DNA of 64,000 nucleotides from Incurvaria masculella (taxonomy: Eukaryota > Arthropoda > Insecta > Lepidoptera > Incurvariidae): contig OX335642.1 of assembly GCA_946894095.1 (NCBI GenBank), forward strand, positions 2,801,021 to 2,865,020, given 5' to 3'. The notes under the pieces were generated by a model that searched no databases, was not told the DNA's origin, and saw only the letters and a program-made list of their open reading frames with translations. Numbering within the stretch: position 1 is the first letter of the stretch; the number at the start of each line of letters is the position of its first letter. Shown piece after piece: positions 33,733-44,060 of this stretch. A program made the translations under genes and the position numbers.

Positions 33733-35690
33733 TTTGCCGATTGATACTACTTTACCGTTTGATACTACTTTGCCGATTTATATTACTTTGCCGATCGATA
33801 CTACATGCCGTTTGATACTACTTTGCCGATTTATATTACTTTGCCGATCGATACTACATGCCGTTTGATACTACTTTGCCGATTTATATTACTTTGCCGA
33901 TCGATACTACATGCCGTTTGATACTACTTTGCCGATTTATATTACTCTGCCGATCGATACTACTTGCCTATTAATATTTTAAAACTTACGCGGGACATAA
34001 CTACAATATTTAGTTTGATGGTGCCCATGTGAGGCTCCGAAACGTCGAGCAGCACGTCCTCTCCTCACACGCGCGGTAAGCCGTCAAACTAAATATTGTA
34101 GATACTGCTTGCCGTTTGATACTACTTTGCCGATTTATATTACTTTGCCGATCGATACTACTTGCCTATTAATATTTTAAAACTTACGCGGGACATAACT
34201 ACAATATTTAGTTTGATGGTGCCCATGTGAGGCTCCGAAACGTCGAGCAGCACGTCCTCTCCTCACACGCGCGGTAAGCCGTCAAACTAAATATTGTAGA
34301 TACTGCTTGCCGTTTGATACTACTTTGCCGATTTATATTATTTTGCCGATCGATACTACTTGCCGTTTGATACTACTTTGCCGATTTATATTACTTTGCC
34401 GATCGATACTACATGCCGTTTGATACTACTTTGCCGATTTATATTACTCTGCCGATCGATACTACTTGCCTATTAATATTTTAAAACTTACGCGGGACAT
34501 AACTACAATATTTAGTTTGATGGTGCCCATGTGAGGCTCCGAAACGTCGAGCAGCACGTCCTCTCCTCACACGCGCGGTAAGCCGTCAAACTAAATATTG
34601 TAGATACTGCTTGCCGTTTGATACTACTTTGCCGATTTATATTACTTTGCCGATCGATACTACTTGCCTATTAATATTTTAAAACTTACGCGGGACATAA
34701 CTACAATATTTAGTTTGATGGTGCCCATGTGAGGCTCCGAAACGTCGAGCAGCACGTCCTCTCCTCACACGCGCGGTAAGCCGTCAAACTAAATATTGTA
34801 GATACTGCTTGCCGTTTGATACTACTTTGCCGATTTATATTATTTTGCCGATCGATACTACTTGCCGTTTGATACTACTTTGCCGATTTATATTACTTTG
34901 CCGATCGATACTACTTGCCTATTAATATTTTAAAACTTACGCGGGACATAACTACAATATTTAGTTTGATGGTGCCCATGTGAGGCTCCGAAACGTCGAG
35001 CAGCACGTCCTCTCCTCACACGCGCGGTAAGCCGTCAAACTAAATATTGTAGATACTGCTTGCCGTTTGATACTACTTTGCCGATTTATATTATTTTGCC
35101 GATCGATACTACTTGCCGTTTGATACTACTTTGCCGATTTATATTACTTTGCCGATCGATACTACTTGCCTATTAATATTTTAAAACTTACGCGGGACAT
35201 AACTACAATATTTAGTTTGATGGTGCCCATGTGAGGCTCCGAAACGTCGAGCAGCACGTCCTCTCCTCACACGCGCGGTAAGCCGTCAAACTAAATATTG
35301 TAGATACTGCTTGCCGTTTGATACTACTTTGCCGATTTATATTATTTTGCCGATCGATACTACTTGCCGTTTGATACTACTTTGCCGATTTATATTACTT
35401 TGCCGATCGATACTACTTGCCTATTAATATTTTAAAACTTACGCGGGACATAACTACAATATTTAGTTTGATGGTGCCCATGTGAGGCTCCGAAACGTCG
35501 AGCAGCACGTCCTCTCCTCACACGCGCGGTAAGCCGTCAAACTAAATATTGTAGATACTGCTTGCCGTTTGATACTACTTTGCCGATTTATATTATTTTG
35601 CCGATCGATACTACTTGCCGTTTGATACTACTTTGCCGATTTATATTACTTTGCCGATCGATACTACTTTACCGTTTGATACTACTTTGC
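33733..35690. repeat. Higher-order satellite: 53-bp units with co-amplified 145-bp insert
   Basis: The basic 53-bp unit is three variants of an 18-bp monomer (GCCGTTTGATACTACTTT, GCCGATTTATATTACTTT, GCCGATCGATACTACTT). A 145-bp block (TATTAATATTTTAAAACTTA to GATACTGCTTGCC) sits inside it seven times. Its CGGGACATAA mark is at 33991, 34189, 34493, 34691, 34942, 35193 and 35444, giving spacings of 198, 304, 198, 251, 251, 251, that is 145 plus one, two or three 53-bp units. Copies look almost identical, implying recent amplification by unequal exchange. Confidence 0.95.
34001..34101. repeat. Palindromic element inside the satellite (first of seven)
   Basis: Ends CTACAATATTTAGTTTGA and TCAAACTAAATATTGTAG are perfect 18-bp inverted repeats, 101 bp end to end. 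The other six copies are 34199-34299, 34503-34603, 34701-34801, 34952-35052, 35203-35303 and 35454-35554. The interior contains GTGAGGCTCCGAAACGTC and ACGTCCTCTCC. It probably entered the array once as a small mobile element. Confidence 0.9.
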
Positions 35691-36220
35691 CGATTTATAT
35701 TACTTTGCCGATCGATACTACTTGCCGTTTGATACTACTTTTCCAATTGATACTAATTTAGCCGATTGATACTACTTGCCGTTTGATACTAGTTTTCCAA
35801 TCGATATAAATTTCGCCTATTGATAATACTTGCCGTTTGATACTACTTTTCCGATTGATACTACTTTTCCGATTGATAGTTCTTTGCCGATTGATACTAC
35901 TTTGTCGATTGATAATACTTTGCCGATTGATACTGCTTTTCCGATTGATACTACTATGCCGATTGATACTACTTTGTCGATTGATACTACTTTGCCGATT
36001 GATACTACTTTGTCGATTGATAATACTTTGCCGATTGATACTACTTTGCCGATTGATACTACTTTGCCGATTGATACTACTTTGCCGATTGATACTACTT
36101 TGCCGATTGATACTACTTTGCCGATTGATACTACTTTGCCGATTGATACTACTTTGCCGATTGACACTACTTTGCTGATTGATACTACTTTGCCGATTGA
36201 TACTACCACGGAGCCCTCGA
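35690..36220. repeat. 18-bp simple minisatellite, about 28 copies
   Basis: Unit TTGCCGATTGATACTACT with few variants, joined to the higher-order array. Because 18 is a multiple of 3, several frames stay open: LPIDTT repeats on plus, INRQSS and IGKVVS repeats on minus. None has a promoter or other coding evidence. Confidence 0.95.
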
Positions 36221-36373
36221 CCCCCGACTAGATCATTCAATAGATTAGCGCATTGAAACAAAAGAACAAACAATCAAACAAACTTTTTCGTTTTATTATA
36301 CTAGTATAGAGTTTACTTGTAATGTTCTTTGTGAGCAGCAGTTATTATCAACCATTGTAAATAATAGAAAAAA

Positions 36374-36430
36374 ATTAAAACCCTGCCAAGTGTATTGTCG
36401 GTTCTTCTTCGCCAGAAGTAATAGTAATAC
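36374..36430. repeat. Short dispersed-repeat fragment
   Basis: CTGCCAAGTGTATTGTCGG then TTCTTCTTCGCC resembles 12575-12610 (CGGCCAAGTTGGTCGTCGG, TTCTTCTTGC). Two fragments of one unknown family. Confidence 0.45.
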
Positions 36431-37084
36431 AAATATTGAAACAAACCGAATTGCTGTCGTCACTAATGTCGATTATTCTGCATACTTTCGCAATGCTATT
36501 ATTTCTTTGATGCATACATGTAAAGGGCGAGCTTATCGCTAACAACCAGTATCTTTCAAATAAACCTATATTCTATAGTATAGAGGAGTAGAAATAAAAA
36601 AAATCCTTTTTAAAAACGATTAAAAAACGAGACTCTATAAAAAATACGAATTAACAAAAGTCATACAAACACAGAAGTACAGTACATTTTGTAAACGAAA
36701 CCCTAAATTCACATTCCGAAAAAATATAGTGAATAAAACTATATATATTCCTTAGCACGAAAATATATTTATTAGACGCTGCGCTGTCTAGGCCACCTCT
36801 TCAATAATGAGATCTTGGGAATATATAAAAAAAACCTCTCAAAAAGCCAGATTCCAAATTAACGCTAGAAAACACTTTAATGCGGGAACCCTTTGAAGGA
36901 CGAATTTCCCCAAAATTCCTGCCGAAATCAAAGAAGCGTTTGCCACACAAGACTGACTCGCGCCCCGGGCTAACATCCGTTTTAAAATTGGATGCCGCGC
37001 TCGTACCATCACGGCTGCGAGCGAGGAATGGGGGTGGCGGAGGCTATTTACTTTAATAGGTTACTTTACATAACTATTGTTTTT

Positions 37085-37520
37085 ATGGAAGTTTACATGG
37101 GTGGATAATACCACAACTGAACTACTCTATTTCTCGTTATGAGTATGATAAGTTCATACGAGCTGTTACAGGGTTCCGAACCCATGTAGAGCTGTAGGTT
37201 CGCTTCCCCTACTCGGTGTACGGTTTAATCCCGCCCGCGTTGATACCACCGCATTGCATAAAATTTGGTTTTGTTGTCATTGTTGAGGCGGTAATGAACA
37301 ATTGTCCAAATGTTCCATCCAGTTTAATGTAGCGTGCTCATAAAGTGAAGGTCCTGGCACGGCACCTAATTCCTTCGGGAATGTGGTTTTTTGGGCAAAT
37401 ATCATGATGGTAATTGTGAGGTATTAGCCATCCAAAATGACGACAGGTTCAAAAAAAAAACACTGTCCAGTTATTAGCCCACCACACCAAGTGGGAACTA
37501 TTTGCCATGCGAGGCCCTCA
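37085..37520 (+). mobile_element. SINE cluster: one plus-strand body flanked by two minus tail scraps
   Basis: The plus-strand body 37175-37460 (GGTTCCGAACCCATGTAGAG, AATCCCGCCCGCGTTG, GGTCCTGGCACGGCACC, tail A10). On its left, 37085-37125 is a minus 3' end (ACATGGGTGGATAATACCAC). On its right, 37470-37520 (ATTAGCCCACCACACCAAG, TTTGCCATGCGAGG) is another minus fragment. Three insertions of one family within 430 bp. Confidence 0.75.
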
Positions 37521-37615
37521 CCACCAGGTCACTCATATTGCGCACTCACATTGAACTTGTATACTTATGAAGTGCCTGAATCCACACAACAAAAATCATA
37601 ATATTGATCTGGTGT

Positions 37616-37660
37616 CGTATTGTAGTTATTGTACATGATATGCACAATAACTACAATACG
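37616..37660. repeat. Near-perfect hairpin, 17-21-bp stem
   Basis: CGTATTGTAGTTATTGT and ACAATAACTACAATACG are perfect inverse. The 11-nt spacer itself pairs as ACAT/ATGC with one mismatch, leaving a 3-nt loop. Confidence 0.9.
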
Positions 37661-37729
37661 CTACAATAAAAAATAAAAAACAAATCTGTTTTATAGTAAG
37701 TAAAGAAGATCCCATCTAGTAAGTAAAGA

Positions 37730-38160
37730 ATGTCTCATCGTCGACCCCGAGGTATCCCTGGATTTGGGGTCTCTCCAACTTCGAAGGCACGCAGGGTCTC
37801 TAGCTCTCTGTCTTTTATCGTCTTTACCATGGAGAATGCTCGTCGGAGATGCATAACGCTGTTCCTCCGTCCCCTTTCTACCTACGCTCAAGGCGGAACA
37901 TAGAGAAAACCATAAACGCAGTCGACATTCCAAAAATGAGAACCCACAGATCCTCTAGATCCTTTATCCATAGGGTCGGTAAACAATGGAACGAACTCCT
38001 TTCCGAGGTATTTCCCCCAAATTACGGCCTGGGGGTCCTTCAAACGTGGTGTGAAAAATCACCTGGCCGGCCGGCATGGTTTTCGCAGCCCCCCTGAAAG
38101 TTAGAAAACCTATGGGCGTCGTCGAGCACCTTAATAGGTCCTGGCGTACGCTATATGCTT
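37730..38160 (+). pseudogene. LINE ORF2 C-terminal fragment (copy 3 of 3)
   Basis: The best preserved of three. One frame gives SFIHRVGKQWNELLSEVFPP then NYGLGVLQTWCE; the shifted frame gives FKRGVKNHLAGRHGF, so a frameshift lies near 38030. Upstream it shares GTCTTTACCATGGAGAATGC and CGACATTCCAAAAATGAG with 26430-26520. The element type fits CR1/Jockey-like LINEs. Confidence 0.75.
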
Positions 38161-39094
38161 TTGGGTATTCAGATTAAAGACGTAATCGAACCTCAAACTA
38201 TAGATTGCCAGTCTCCTGCTTCACAATATAATTGAGTCGAGTGAAATTGGATTTTGGAAGCGTAATTTTCCGCTGAAATTATTTCGCTATTGAGACCCCT
38301 TTTCTTTCGAGTTTGAGAAAATGTTGTAAACAACGCTTTCGCCTTGATTGGTATTTCGTAAACTGTGCGTCGCATTATATCAAAAACTGCATACACTTCG
38401 TAGCGGAAATTTGTTTAGTCAGCCAAATATTTTTATAGTCAAGTATTGACTCACTGTGTCGTTAAGTTTGAAAGGAAAGGTGAATAACATGAATTAAATG
38501 ATTATTCACAACCGTTTCACACAAGGGTTTTACCAACTTATATTCGTCAATTTTTAGACACAGTGTCAAAATTCTAGTCGACCATATTACTTATAATATT
38601 TACTTGCTTACTTTCACAAAAGTAACCTACCTAATGATTTTTTTTTTTTCAATGTATTGCAAGGATACTAATTTATTGCAGTTTTGTCTTTACAACGCAC
38701 ACAACGAACTGTTTTTTTAATATGGTATACACGTATATTCATTGTTAAAACAGGAATCCTTTTCGGGCCTCGTCGAGTTCAAACTGTACGTTTGTCAGTC
38801 ACAATAAAATATGCAATTCCGCACGTCGACGCGCGGTGACAATGCCAAACTAGCATAAAAACATTCGTTCAACCCGACAGTTAGTTTAACAGTCGCAGGT
38901 GCAAGTTTACGCACGAAACAAAGTAGCGAGGCGCACGCAATATTTTGCGCCAACTGCTAAAACATTGGCACAGAATACACTAGCGCAACAGAGAAGAGAC
39001 TTTATTTGAGCCTGGACATTTACAGCTGATGCAACACCTACAGCGATGATTGTAAACTTCTCTGATGTTTAACCCCACTGTTTGGCCCCTAATC

Positions 39095-39335
39095 CCAGTC
39101 GTCACCTTAATTAGCGTTTACGCCAAAGCGACCGACTGACATTTTCAAAAGTATGAAGAAATTGAAGAGCGCGCGCAGTGGGCGTTAAGCGAACTAACAT
39201 TTGCGAGTCCGAGTTTGATTTGACAGCTTTCTCACCGTCGCCGTAGAAGTAAAGTTACATAATGTCTAGTAAAAACTTGTATGGAGTTTGACGTTTTTAC
39301 GTAACTTCGAAGTTCCGTTAATGCCAATTTAGATG
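39095..39335. mobile_element. MITE family M3, copy 1
   Basis: Begins TAATCCCAGTCGTCACCTTA and ends TTAATGCCAATTTAGATG, inverted with wear. The inner AAATTGAAGAGCGCG, GAGTCCGAGTTTGATTTGA and GTATGGAGTTTGACGTTTTT match 59842-60155. Confidence 0.7.
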
Positions 39336-39359
39336 AGAACTCTGACTGACCACTCAGAG

Positions 39360-39440
39360 CTTTCTGAGTGGTAACGCAACCGAAAGTCTGATTTAACCAC
39401 CAACTTGCTGTCCACGCGGCGAATGAATTTAGCATGGTAA
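39360..39440. mobile_element. MITE family M1 fragment
   Basis: TCTGATTTAACCACCAACTT and TTAGCATGGTAACCCCGTG match the right half of the copy at 22335-22590. Confidence 0.55.
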
Positions 39441-39655
39441 CCCCGTGATCGGAATTCCAGACTTTCGTGTTCCCGCCTGGCACGCTCGCACCGGGGCGGC
39501 GGCGCGCACCGACCGACCGAGGCTAAACGGCGTGAAACGCACCGGGCCAAGAGGCGCGCCCCTAATTCGCGGGCGGGCGCGCCAACTAGAGAAATTCGCG
39601 TCTCCTGCGAACTGCTGCGGCTCTGGTAGTGGCCGAGCGAAGCGAGAGCACGTTT
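39440..39655. other. GC-rich intronic block
   Basis: Very CpG-rich (GGGGCGGCGGCGCGCACCG, CGGGCGGGCGCGCC), wedged between an M1 fragment and SINE scraps. ORFs have no family resemblance. May be an unrecognised repeat. Confidence 0.3.
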
Positions 39656-39664
39656 CACGTTAAT

Positions 39665-40010
39665 TTGCCGTTCGCGGTTCGGATTCCACGTAAACGGTAT
39701 GTTATTTATCCTCCCCGTCTTCACGGTCGACTCTACATATCAGCGATCAGGAAAGGACGGGAGTAGCGAAATAAACTCATGTCTCTCTTTCATCCAATGC
39801 GATGGTACCAACCCGGGTTGGCTACACCCTACCGCCTAGTACGGCAAGGGGACCCACAGTTTTACATGACCTAAATTCTTAACCATGATTCGTAACAAAA
39901 ATGCACGTATCCAACTCAGAAAGACAGTGATGCATGAACCGGGCTGAGATCGAACCAATGACCTCTGGAACTGATGGCTTATCCCTGCGCCCCTGAACTA
40001 TGAACCGCTC
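39665..40010 (-). mobile_element. SINE pieces: short plus fragment, then minus tRNA-headed copy
   Basis: 39672-39700 reads GCGGTTCGGATTCCACG, resembling the 5S-headed SINE body on plus. 39790-40010 is minus: CATCCAATGCGATGG, ACCAACCCGGGTTGGC, CAGTTTTACATGACC, GTATCCAACTCAGAAAG, GAGATCGAACCAATG (B-box complement) and a head end near ATGAACCGCTC. The 3' part is missing. Confidence 0.7.
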
Positions 40011-40836
40011 AAACCGTTTATGTCAAGTTTCTTTATATTGGTATATTTTTTTTTACTCAGCGGCTACGCCGCATTTTTCAACGAAAATGTTTAGTATGTA
40101 AATGGCGAGATTGGAAGACACACTGTCCGCGAAAACTTGCTTGCTCGTTCGAGGTCAGCCGTGAATTATACTTATTATGTAATTATTTATCCAGTTTTCT
40201 TTCTTTCCTTGCTTAACGATTGAATCTATATACATTTTCTCACTGATACACTTTTCTTCCTATTATTCATTCTTTATAAACTGTAACCCAGCCAGGCACT
40301 GTCACAGACTAGACACAGGGAACAAAGACTTGCGTCCTTTATAGAACAGTGTGTACTCTGCACGTTGTATCGGAGTTCCGTAACAACAACGAGGTAAACA
40401 GAAGGAGTCGCCTTTCTTCAGGAATATCGTATTAAACCCTGCGGATGGGGGCCATGTCTCCGTGATTTATGTGCATTGGAGACTAGGGGTGTGGGTAGGG
40501 TCGATCGTTTTGTAATATCGATATATGTGTTGCTGCCTTATTATTATTGTGTCGTATTAATCATTCCTAATAAGCAAATTTATTTTATTTCGCAATTGTC
40601 ATTGATTCATCCGGTAGCAAATATAAGTGATAAATTTAAATGTTTTTTTAGCTCAGAAAGAATCACCTATAAATCACATTGAGTAACTCAGATACGTCTT
40701 TAGAAACAAGGTTAGAACTAATGTTATATTTTTTGGTTAAAGTGCGTTCATTCTACAAGGGCTCTCACAGATCAGAGACCGGTTACGAAGGTGCGTAAAG
40801 CAGTGTCTCAGTCGATGCTGTGTGAACAATGTGAAC

Positions 40837-40909
40837 AGTTTTTTTTATTGTGAAAAAGGAGAAATGAACAACACTTGTTCATTTCTCCTTTTTCACAATA
40901 AAAAAAACT
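40837..40909. repeat. Perfect 35-bp hairpin with 3-nt loop
   Basis: The left arm (40837-40871, ending GGAGAAATGAACAA) and the right arm (40875-40909, starting TTGTTCATTTCTCC) are exact reverse complements around CAC. Arms include an 8-bp T/A tract. There are no relatives elsewhere in the window. Confidence 0.97.
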
Positions 40910-41599
40910 TAGATTGCATCCATAAAAATGCTTTAAATGTTTGTTTAATTCAGTTTCCCTTTTTATTTATCTGTTTTTAGGATAAACTCATTAGAGGTTT
41001 ACTCATAATCTATCGATATAGTTGACATGTATTGGACAGTGCGGACTGCTAGTCAAATTTTATTAAACGTCAAAGGTATATGTCCATTACCGCTGATTTA
41101 CGTCTCCATATAAACGAACTAGTGGCTTAGGGGTTATCGACACGGTGATCATTTCGATATTTAGTATTTAGCATACAATATATATTTTATTTTTATGTTT
41201 TTGTCTTGTACAGAGCCTATTCTTGTCTAAGTCCAAGTTTTCTTTGGCTCTCTTTATTCCATTTTAGTTGCTATAAATCAATGCATTTTCATTGAACAAT
41301 GATATCGACAGCGTCCCTTCTCTACTCCTCCATAGAGGAAGCCAGCTCGGAGACTGATAAAATAAAAATGCTCCCAATAATAATTTATGATATCCAGCGC
41401 CTGCTCGTATACCTGAGTTTTTCACCTACTATAGGCGTCCGGAAGGTTTCCCTTGCAAACTTATAAAAGCTATAACGTAAGCGGTTCTTTCAAAATGATG
41501 GAATGCGTGCAACTTTGACGAGATAAAATTGCAACATTATGTAACCCTAATCTGAAGTGTGAATTTAAATTTTTTTTTTTTTTTACAAATATCTATGCT

Positions 41600-41950
41600 A
41601 TGTAATATCAAGGAATGTGATATGTATGTATGTATAATCGACCGTGAAGCAAGGACACAATAATTGAAGAAAGCGTAGGAGGCACGAGCGTACGAGAGGA
41701 GGGACTGTAGGAGAATTTAAAATTATGGGTATACAGCCGGTGGCGAAATTGGTAGACGATATACCCGCGAATGGTATGTTTTGATGGTTCGTGTCCAGCC
41801 TTTCAGTATATTCGTAAAGTAGTTCTTTTTACTAGGCTCTTTCTTGAATTAATGTGTCCTTGCTTCACGGTCGATTATACATACTCACATATCACATTCC
41901 TTGGAATAAGCGACGTACCTGCTTAGTACGAAAAAGTATATTTGCTTACG
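41600..41950. mobile_element. Palindromic dispersed element with tRNA-like boxes
   Basis: The left arm AAGGAATGTGATATGTATG then TATAATCGACCGTGAAGC and the right arm GCTTCACGGTCGATTATAC then CATATCACATTCCTTGG are inverse. Near 41740-41807 are GGTGGCGAAATTGGTAGAC (A-box-like) and GGTTCGTGTCC (B-box-like), a tRNA-derived promoter layout. Relatives: 16570-16625, 18190-18235, 50930-51000 and 56515-56640. Confidence 0.65.
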
Positions 41951-43062
41951 TAATATCAGTTTCAGTTTCCTCCAGTAAATGAATATTACACACTCGGATG
42001 CTGCGTTTTTTTTTTGCCGGTTCGATTACCTCTTGCGAAGAATAATCGATAGGACATTTCACAGGGTCATTATTTACCTAGTTTACAATGGTTAACTACT
42101 GCTCACAAAAAAACATTTTATGTACACAGGTGCACAGAGCAAACACAGAACGACATCTTATTAAAAATGAATAGCCAATCAAATCTAAATTATTCTGTTG
42201 GAAGAAGCTATCGCATTTTTTTAATACAATGTAGAACTATTATTATGACTAGTAAATTGTTAGTTTACAAATCAAATGAATAAAGGTAAAACATAACCCC
42301 TAACAAATTCAGATTTAAATGTATAATTTTAACGTTTGTGGTTCGGTTCAAAACATCTACGAATCATTTTATCCGTTGTATTAGCAGCACCAATTCAATA
42401 TATAAAAAAAATCTAAGTCTAACTTGACATAGCTTAGTGCGCGCTTGACTAGTTTTCAGCTTTAACTGGGTCGCATCTAGGCTCTCTCGGGTGCCTTTCA
42501 TGCAGTAATCGAATCACCCACTTCGTTTGCGAGTACCGCTGGTGTTTTATTAAAGACCACCCTTATCAAATCGATCCAGACCTAGAACCTTGACACCTAG
42601 AACCATTTAAAAAAAAATCTTGGAAGTTATGTTTTAAGCGATGAGTTGATATAATGCGTTTATTGCATATAATGGTAAAACCTGCAATATTTTTTAATTT
42701 TCGGACATTATTTTATTTCGGTTCCAATATAGCCTTTATTTCCCTGGGAAAATAATTTATCAAGTTTAAATGTAATATTACATAATTTCAGCTGTATCTT
42801 CTGAAATTTTGTTGGATAAAACAATATCGCCAAAACAGGAATATGCTTTCACCATTCGTTTTGTTTCTTCACCATTATAGAGCAAAAATAAAGACAGAAT
42901 ATAGTGCTTGTTAATATTCAAAGCGAATATTGTTCAATTTGGAAATTCCCTACGTCTACTCTTCGAAGAGAGTTTTAGGCCTTATAGTACATATCTGGTT
43001 TATTAAATAATACCAAGAATAGGTTAAAAGCAATAAGTTTTTTCTTTCTTGTTTAGTAAACT

Positions 43063-43140
43063 TATTTATTTATTTATTTATATAAGTTTATTGCACTCAA
43101 AAAAAACTCTGGCAAAAGGTACAACTTAATGTAATGTAAA
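43063..43140 (-). mobile_element. LINE 3' tail, minus strand
   Basis: (TTTA)n then TATAAGTTTATTGCACTC and GGCAAAAGGTACAACTTAAT, nearly identical to 58130-58200. Read on minus it gives a TGCAATAAA signal and an (AAAT)n tail. Confidence 0.7.
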
Positions 43141-43489
43141 CATGTATGACAAAGTCAAGAATTTATTTGATAACCAAACAGTAATGTTACATACATTAAT
43201 TCATATTTCTATGCTATTGACGTTTTAAGAAAATTGAATCCATACACTCATTTCGTACTTATACTCTATTTATTTTAAGGTACGGTAAGCTAAGTTGCTT
43301 TAAATGCGCTGATTGGTGAGCGATGTCGAGCCGATAATATAGCGATACGGTAATTGGTCAGAGAATATTGCCTCGACATTGCTAACAAATAAGCGCACAT
43401 GACCAACCAATCACCGCATCGCGATCGTCTGCCTTTGGAAAGAAATAGAATATAATCTAACGTTGGAAACATTGAGAAGTTTTCTGCTT

Positions 43490-44060
43490 CACAGCGTCAA
43501 ATTCGCTGATCTCAAGATATCAAGACTTCACGGTTGGATCTTCATTAAACGGTGTTCGATTCGCACTAAATACACACGCCTGTGTCTTGCTCGCGTTCAA
43601 CTTGAGATTCTGGAGGGGTCTCAAGTAACTTTCCGGGGTGTCTTCGAGCGCTGCATATCCTCCTCCACTTTAGCGCGCCTTGCGATCTTGTGACTGGTGT
43701 ACGTGAGCTATGATGCCGCCGCGTAAAATCATGTCGCCCAGGTTGAGGAAATCATTTATTTATAACAGAAAGAGGGTTGGGGACAGCACGGAGCCTTGTG
43801 GTACACCGGCATTCACTGACATTAGTTCGGAAGTAACAACCGTTGCTGAGACTTTTGCGTTACGGCCAAGCATAATTTTGCAATGCAATCACACAAGTCT
43901 GGTGGAATGCCTTACTATGGTCGGTTGGCAGCCGTGCCTTGTGCCGGAACCGATCGAAAGCTTTCGCGGTATCCAAGTCCCGACCTTTTTTGTATACAAA
44001 TTTTTATTAAAATCTGACACATTGTTCAGAGAATCGTTATGAATAGCCCAAACATTACCA
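43490..44060 (-). pseudogene. LINE reverse-transcriptase fragment, dead
   Basis: Minus-strand frames read DLDTAKAFDR (RT motif A region) near 43960-43990 and NAGVPQGSVLSPTLFLL, a stop, then INDFL (motif B region) near 43760-43820. These are Jockey/CR1-type LINE signatures. Frames shift between the two, and a stop replaces the expected Tyr before INDFL. The catalytic Y/F-A-D-D box is not visible. The plus ORF 43710-44042 is only its shadow. Confidence 0.8.

Noticed and set aside
35758..36273. 171-codon minus ORF of INRQSS repeats and overlapping plus ORFs of PIDTTL repeats
   Set aside because: Produced by an 18-bp minisatellite whose unit has no stop in several frames on both strands; no start context, splice or composition evidence.
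41740..41810. A genuine tRNA-Leu gene
   Set aside because: Only the A-box and B-box regions match; no acceptor-stem pairing or anticodon arm could be drawn by eye, and it lies inside a dispersed palindrome.
43710..44042. 110-codon plus ORF
   Set aside because: Antisense to a decayed LINE reverse-transcriptase segment with readable RT motifs on minus.
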